Of a DNA stretch of 46,430 nucleotides, positions 42,243 through 46,430 are shown one piece after another. The stretch is from Alcanivorax sp. UBA4485. GTDB taxonomy: Bacteria; Pseudomonadota; Gammaproteobacteria; Pseudomonadales; Alcanivoracaceae. Every line of letters starts with the position of its first letter. Positions within the stretch are counted from its first letter, which is position 1. A model generated the notes under the pieces. That model was given only the letters and a program-made list of their open reading frames with translations, ran no database searches and was not told the origin of the DNA. The stretch covers positions 1-46,430 of the forward strand of contig DGNT01000134.1 of the NCBI GenBank assembly GCA_002389055.1, given 5' to 3'. Made by a program: the position numbers and the translations under genes.

Positions 42243-43154
42243 CTAGAACGAGAACGGCGCGGCCAGCCGCGCCAGCACGCCGTAGGCGTCGCCGGGGTTC
42301 TTGGTGCCGGAGATATCCAGATCGAACACGTGGAACAGCGGGAACACCAGCCCCAGGGTGGCCACCGAATCCAGGTTGGCGACCAGGTCGTGGCGATAAC
42401 CCAGGCGTAGCCGGGTGCGGTCGGCGGCGCCCCACTGCAGGCGGGCGCCGGCGTAGCGGGCGTCCAGTTCGCGCTCCAGGGCCTGGAAGCGGTCCAGGTT
42501 GAGGTTCAGCCGGGTGGGCAGGCCCGCGTATTGAAAGCCGGTAGTCAGCTCGGCGTGGGCTTTCAGGGTGTAGGGGCTGGCCACCCTGCCCGGTCGCCGG
42601 TCCGGGAACAGGTTTTCCACCCGCAGCGCCAGATCCAGCTCGCCGAAGGAGCGGCTCAGCCGGGTATCCACATTAAAGCCCTGCTGCTCGCTCACCGTGA
42701 CCGGGCTGTCGAAGGCGGAACCGAACGTCTGCTGATGGCTGAGTTCGTAGCTGTAGAGGTCGATGCGGTGTGCCTTGAACGCGGTCTCCAGCCGGTACGG
42801 GCTGGCCGCCGCGCCGAACAGGCGCTCCACGGTGAGGCCGGCTTCGTTGGTCACGGTACCGCTGCCGACCATGCCCTCGGTTTCCGGGAACAGGGCGCTG
42901 AAACGGCTGTGGCTGCGCGCCACCAGCGCTGAAGACACACATTGGGTGGGCAGCTGGATGCGTGCGCCGGAGCCGGCCTCCAGAAACATCTCGTCCTGCT
43001 CCACCTGCTGCCGGATCACGCCATCGTCGTCCAGTCTGGGACCGGCATCGACGCTGGTGAGCCCCTGGAACAGGCCCGCGGCCGCGGCCGGCTGGACCAG
43101 CACGACCAGCAACAAGGTGGCAATCAGGCATTTCACGGCGTTGGAAGTGGTCAT
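42243..43154 (-). CDS. exported outer-membrane beta-barrel-type protein, TraF-like
   Basis: The 303-residue protein has a signal peptide (VKCLIATLLLVVLVQPAAAA). The rest is alternating polar/nonpolar beta strands, ending in the sequence ARLAAPFSF with a terminal Phe as for BAM substrates. The C-terminal half (TTGFQYAGLPTRLNLNLDRF, LGYRHDLVANLDSVATLGLV) resembles the TraF_2-type outer-membrane family named after a plasmid protein, but is shorter than most members. The function is unknown. The ATG at 43154 follows the homology of a standard signal peptide; an earlier start at 43250 would precede it with a non-signal stretch. Confidence 0.62.
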   Translation of the reverse strand: MTTSNAVKCLIATLLLVVLVQPAAAAGLFQGLTSVDAGPRLDDDGVIRQQVEQDEMFLEAGSGARIQLPTQCVSSALVARSHSRFSALFPETEGMVGSGTVTNEAGLTVERLFGAAASPYRLETAFKAHRIDLYSYELSHQQTFGSAFDSPVTVSEQQGFNVDTRLSRSFGELDLALRVENLFPDRRPGRVASPYTLKAHAELTTGFQYAGLPTRLNLNLDRFQALERELDARYAGARLQWGAADRTRLRLGYRHDLVANLDSVATLGLVFPLFHVFDLDISGTKNPGDAYGVLARLAAPFSF

Positions 43155-43310
43155 CGCGGGCTTTATGGGCGGGTGAATGGCGGTGCGGCACACTGGCCGT
43201 ACTATGCAGCATGCTGCGGATGGCGAAAAGGGGGCGCCGCCGGTTTCCATTGCCGGGACCGTTGAACTGCGTTTTCATGGAAGCAGCAGCCAAGCAGCTA
43301 AGAGGCGCGC

Positions 43311-44750
43311 ATGATCCTTGTAGCCGGCAGCGATCGACACTCTTCACCCGGGAAGCGGCCCTTTGGGCGCGGCCTGGGCGGATACCTTATCGCCCTCGCC
43401 GCCCTGCTGCTGCTCGCCGCCACCGCCCGGGCGCAAACCGCGTCCCAGCCGTCCGCCGCCGAGGGGCCGGAAGTGCGGGTCATGGATCTCCGGGGCGCCA
43501 TCGGCCCGGCGGTCAGCGACGGTTTCGTGCGTGCCCTGGAGGACGCCAACCGAGATGGCGCGGCGCTGTTCGTGCTGCGCCTGGACACACCGGGCGGTCT
43601 GGATAAATCCATGCGCACCATGATCCAGGCGATTCTCGATTCCCGGGTCCCGGTGGCCACCTATGTGTCACCCTCCGGCAGCCGCGCGGCCAGCGCCGGC
43701 ACCTATCTGCTCTACGCCTCCCACGTGGCCGCCATGGCTCCGGCCACCAACCTGGGCGCCGCCACACCGGTGCAGCTGGGCGGTGGTGGCGCGCCCTCCC
43801 CGGCCGGCGACGACGCCAAGCCCCAGGCCGATGACAATATTGAGGACAATGCCTCCGCGCTGCGCCGCAAGCAGGTCAACGACGCCGTGGCCTATATTCG
43901 CGGCCTGGCGGAGTTGCGCGGGCGCAACGCGGACTGGGCCGAGCGCGCGGTGCGCGAAGCGGTCAGCCTGACCGCCGCCGAGGCCGAGGCCCAGCAGGTG
44001 ATCGATCTGGTGGCGCCGGATTTGGACACCCTGCTTACCCGGCTGGACGGCTTTACCGTCCGCGATGGCGACGCCGAGCGCGCCCTGGCGCTCAAGGATT
44101 ACCGGCTGGTGGAATTGGAGCGCGACTGGCGCACACACTTTTTGGCGGTGATCACCGACCCCAGCATCGCCTACATTCTGATGCTGGTGGGCATCTACGG
44201 GCTGATTCTGGAATTCTCCAACCCGGGTTTCGGCATCCCCGGCGTGCTCGGCGCCATCTGCCTGCTGCTGGCGCTGTACGCGCTGCAGATGCTGCCGGTG
44301 AGCTATGTGGGCCTGGGATTGATCCTGCTCGGCATCGGGCTGATGGTGGCGGAGGGGCTGTCGCCGAGCTTCGGCGTCCTCGGCGTGGGCGGCGCGGTGG
44401 CCCTGGTGATTGGCTCGATCATGCTGATGGACACGGACCTGCCCGCCTTCCAGATCGCGGTGCCGGTGATCGCGGCGGTGGGCGTGGGCAGCCTGGCGCT
44501 CACCGGCCTGACGGTGCGGCTGGCCTTCAAGGCCCACGGCCACCCGGTGGTGACCGGCGGCGACACGCTGATCGGACAGGACGCCGTGGCGGCGACGGAT
44601 TTCGGGCCGGGCGGTACCGGCCAGGTGCACGCCGCCGGTGAGCTGTGGCGCGCCACCACCGACGAGGCGGTCTTTGAGGGCGAAACGGTAACCATCCGCC
44701 GCCGCGACGGCCTCACTCTTCATGTGTCCCGCAAAGGAGACAACTCATGA
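43311..44750 (+). CDS. NfeD-family membrane serine protease (ClpP-fold)
   Basis: The 479-residue protein is the long NfeD form. It has a signal peptide ending ATARAQ, then a periplasmic ClpP-class domain with LDTPGGLDKSM and the catalytic Ser128 in RAASAGTY and Lys187 in RRKQVNDA. About five membrane helices (roughly 265-400) and a C-terminal OB domain (LIGQDAVAATD) follow. In Pyrococcus the homologue PH1510 cleaves the C-terminal region of the partner stomatin PH1511; the same gene pair is present here. It overlaps the SPFH gene as ATGA. Confidence 0.92.
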   Translation: MILVAGSDRHSSPGKRPFGRGLGGYLIALAALLLLAATARAQTASQPSAAEGPEVRVMDLRGAIGPAVSDGFVRALEDANRDGAALFVLRLDTPGGLDKSMRTMIQAILDSRVPVATYVSPSGSRAASAGTYLLYASHVAAMAPATNLGAATPVQLGGGGAPSPAGDDAKPQADDNIEDNASALRRKQVNDAVAYIRGLAELRGRNADWAERAVREAVSLTAAEAEAQQVIDLVAPDLDTLLTRLDGFTVRDGDAERALALKDYRLVELERDWRTHFLAVITDPSIAYILMLVGIYGLILEFSNPGFGIPGVLGAICLLLALYALQMLPVSYVGLGLILLGIGLMVAEGLSPSFGVLGVGGAVALVIGSIMLMDTDLPAFQIAVPVIAAVGVGSLALTGLTVRLAFKAHGHPVVTGGDTLIGQDAVAATDFGPGGTGQVHAAGELWRATTDEAVFEGETVTIRRRDGLTLHVSRKGDNS

Positions 44751-45496
44751 TTTTCCAATATTTCTGGATTGCGCTGGCGATTCTGGTCGTCGGCTTCGTG
44801 GTCAGCATGTTCCGCATTCTCCGTGAGTACGAGCGCGGCGTGATCTTCATGCTGGGCCGCTATCACAAGGTAAAGGGGCCGGGGCTGATTCTGGTGATCC
44901 CGGTGATTCAACAGATGGTGAAGGTGGACCTGCGGGTGCGGGTGCTGGACGTGCCCAGCCAGGACGTGATCTCCCGCGACAATGTGTCGGTGAAGGTCAA
45001 CGCGGTGCTCTACTTCCGCGTGGTCGACCCGGAACGGGCGGTGATCAACGTGGAGGATTTCTACGACGCCACCAGCCAGCTCTCGCAAACCACCCTGCGT
45101 TCGGTGCTGGGCAAGCATGAGCTGGACGAAATGCTGGCCTCCCGGGACGAACTGAACCGGGACATTCAGGAAATCCTGGATGAGCAGACCGACCCCTGGG
45201 GCATCAAGGTGACCAACGTGGAAATCAAGCACGTGGACCTGGACGAGGACATGGTGCGGGTGATCGCCCGCCAGGCGGAAGCGGAACGGGTACGGCGCGC
45301 CAAGGTGATCCACGCCAACGGCGAAAAAGAAGCGTCCGAGGTGCTGCTGGACGCGGCGCGCACCCTGTCAGCGCAGCCCCAGGCCCTGCAGCTGCGCTAT
45401 TTGCAGACCCTCACCGAGGTGGCCAATGACCGCACCACCACGGTGGTCTTCCCGCTGCCGATGGACATGATCGACAGCTTTTTGAAGAAAGACTGA
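44747..45496 (+). CDS. SPFH/stomatin-like (slipin) membrane scaffold protein
   Basis: The 249-residue protein has an N-terminal membrane hairpin (YFWIALAILVVGFVVSMFRI) and the band-7 core: EYERGVIFMLGRYHKVKGPG, SRDNVSVKVNAVLYFRV and ELDEMLASRDELN. A coiled coil (RQAEAERVRRAKVIHANGE) and the C-terminal QLRYLQTLTEVA follow. It oligomerises in membrane microdomains. It is translationally coupled to the upstream NfeD protease (ATGA), its probable processing partner. It is convergent with the VWA gene. Confidence 0.94.
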   Translation: MIFQYFWIALAILVVGFVVSMFRILREYERGVIFMLGRYHKVKGPGLILVIPVIQQMVKVDLRVRVLDVPSQDVISRDNVSVKVNAVLYFRVVDPERAVINVEDFYDATSQLSQTTLRSVLGKHELDEMLASRDELNRDIQEILDEQTDPWGIKVTNVEIKHVDLDEDMVRVIARQAEAERVRRAKVIHANGEKEASEVLLDAARTLSAQPQALQLRYLQTLTEVANDRTTTVVFPLPMDMIDSFLKKD

Positions 45497-45516
45497 CGGA
45501 CCTGGTTACTTAGCTC

Positions 45517-46430
45517 TTATTTGCTCAAGTAACGCATCGCCCGCTCGATCCCGTCCAGGGTGAGCGGGTACATGTGGTGGTCGTTGAGCTGCTTGATCCA
45601 CTGCGTGGAGGTGGTCATCTGCCAGGCCTTTTCCGGCTCCGGGTTGATCCACACCACCTTCTCGTAGGTTTCCTTGATGCGCTGGAACCAGACCGCGCCG
45701 GGCTCGTCGTTCCAGTGCTCCACGGAACCGCCCACCGAGTTCACTTCGTAGGGGCTCATGGCGGCGTCGCCGATGAAGATCACCTTGTAGTCGCTGCCGT
45801 ACTTGTGCAGCACGTCCCAGGTGGAAAACTTCTCGTCCCAGCGCCGCCGGTTGTCCTTCCACACGTACTCGTAGACGAAGTTGTGGAAGTAGAAGTACTC
45901 CAGGTGCTTGAACTCCAGCCGGGCGGCGGAGAACAGTTCCTCGCAGAGCTTGATATAGGGGTCCATGGACCCGCCGATATCGAAGAACAGCAGCACTTTA
46001 ACGCGGTTCTCGCGTTCCGGGCGCATTTTGATGTCGAGCAGGCCGGCGTTGCGCGCGGTGGAGCGGATGGTGTCGTCCATATCCAGCTCTTCGTCGCGTC
46101 CGGTACGGGCGAACTGGCGCAGCCGGCGCAACGCCAGCTTGATGTTGCGGATGCCCAGCTCCACGGAGTCGTCCAGGTTGCGGAATTCCCGCTTCTCCCA
46201 GACCTTCACCGCGCTCTTGTTGCGCGACGGGCCGGTCATGCGCACCCCTTCCGGGTTCTCGCCGTAGCCGCCGAACGGGCTGGTGCCGCCGGTGCCGACC
46301 CACTTGTTACCGCCCTGGTGGCGCTTTTCCTGCTCTTCCAGGCGCTTTTTCAGCTCCTCGAGGATCTTTTCCAGGCTGCCGAGACCCTGCAGTTTTTCCC
46401 GCTCTTCGGCGGACAGGGTCTTTTCCATCT
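45517..46430 (-). CDS. CoxE-like VWA-domain protein, N-terminus beyond window
   Basis: The frame is open to the right edge; the ATG at 46428 is probably internal because family members are near 390 residues and have about 90 more residues ahead. Visible parts are the Gly-rich WVGTGGTSPFGGYGENPEG linker, the helix with NIKLALRRLRQFAR, and the VWA fold with a MIDAS-like FFDIGGSM (DxGxS rather than DxSxS). The conserved FYFHNFVYEYVW and FIGDAAMSPYEV follow. Such proteins often pair with a MoxR ATPase to mature metalloenzymes. No MoxR gene is within the window. Confidence 0.88.
   Translation of the reverse strand, partial: MEKTLSAEEREKLQGLGSLEKILEELKKRLEEQEKRHQGGNKWVGTGGTSPFGGYGENPEGVRMTGPSRNKSAVKVWEKREFRNLDDSVELGIRNIKLALRRLRQFARTGRDEELDMDDTIRSTARNAGLLDIKMRPERENRVKVLLFFDIGGSMDPYIKLCEELFSAARLEFKHLEYFYFHNFVYEYVWKDNRRRWDEKFSTWDVLHKYGSDYKVIFIGDAAMSPYEVNSVGGSVEHWNDEPGAVWFQRIKETYEKVVWINPEPEKAWQMTTSTQWIKQLNDHHMYPLTLDGIERAMRYLSK

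Overview
The window is chromosomal DNA from a high-GC gammaproteobacterium. Gene order from ccoN to fnr follows the arrangement known from Pseudomonas (cco genes, a SafE-like gene, hemN, anr). The rest of the gene set would suit an Alcanivorax-like or Pseudomonas-related marine or soil bacterium. The genus is inferred from gene content, not from a search. Both ends of the window cut through genes.

Region 1 (1-12 kb) is housekeeping and stress functions: an ABC1/UbiB-type kinase (cut by the left edge), an alpha/beta hydrolase, an MpaB/latex-clearing-type oxygenase behind a perfect 12-bp palindrome, the tail-specific protease Prc, a fused SpmA-SpmB-type membrane protein, AlkB, CorA, a metallo-beta-lactamase-fold hydrolase, a small membrane protein and YaaA. 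Two intergenic gaps between convergent genes hold structured repeats: an inverted REP pair at 6905-7049, and mirrored heptamer arrays around a 16-bp terminator hairpin at 8698-8859.

Region 2 (11.2-26.9 kb, all minus strand) is a microaerobic respiration block. In transcription order it holds an RND efflux adaptor and pump, ccoN-ccoO-ccoQ-ccoP (cbb3 oxidase), ccoG-fixH-ccoI-ccoS (assembly and copper supply), a SafE-like membrane protein, hemN, fnr/anr and a tandem universal stress protein. FNR-type boxes sit upstream of ccoN and hemN, so the regulator is encoded next to its likely targets. Most cco genes are joined by ATGA stop/start overlaps.

Region 3 (about 27.0-39.2 kb, plus strand) is visibly richer in A+T than its flanks and looks acquired. 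One probable operon encodes a membrane-anchored ChrB-like/rhodanese protein, a ferric-reductase-type cytochrome b, a secreted beta-propeller, two related FlgD-Ig-like exported proteins (the second also with PKD domains), a small exported helical protein and a Sec-exported RHS/YD-repeat protein of 1195 residues with a variable C-terminal tip. An A+T-rich candidate immunity gene follows. Downstream are a frameshifted orphan RHS tip, a protein with four Asp-rich EF-hand-like repeats, and a further RHS scrap. This is the best candidate for an undescribed system: an RHS toxin encoded together with an envelope redox pair and surface-type Ig proteins rather than with VgrG/PAAR or other type VI genes.

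Region 4 (39.2 kb to the end) returns to the high-GC core: bioA, a methyl-accepting chemotaxis protein with a near-consensus sigma-28 promoter, an outer-membrane-type protein, a coupled NfeD-protease/SPFH pair and a CoxE-like VWA protein cut by the right edge.
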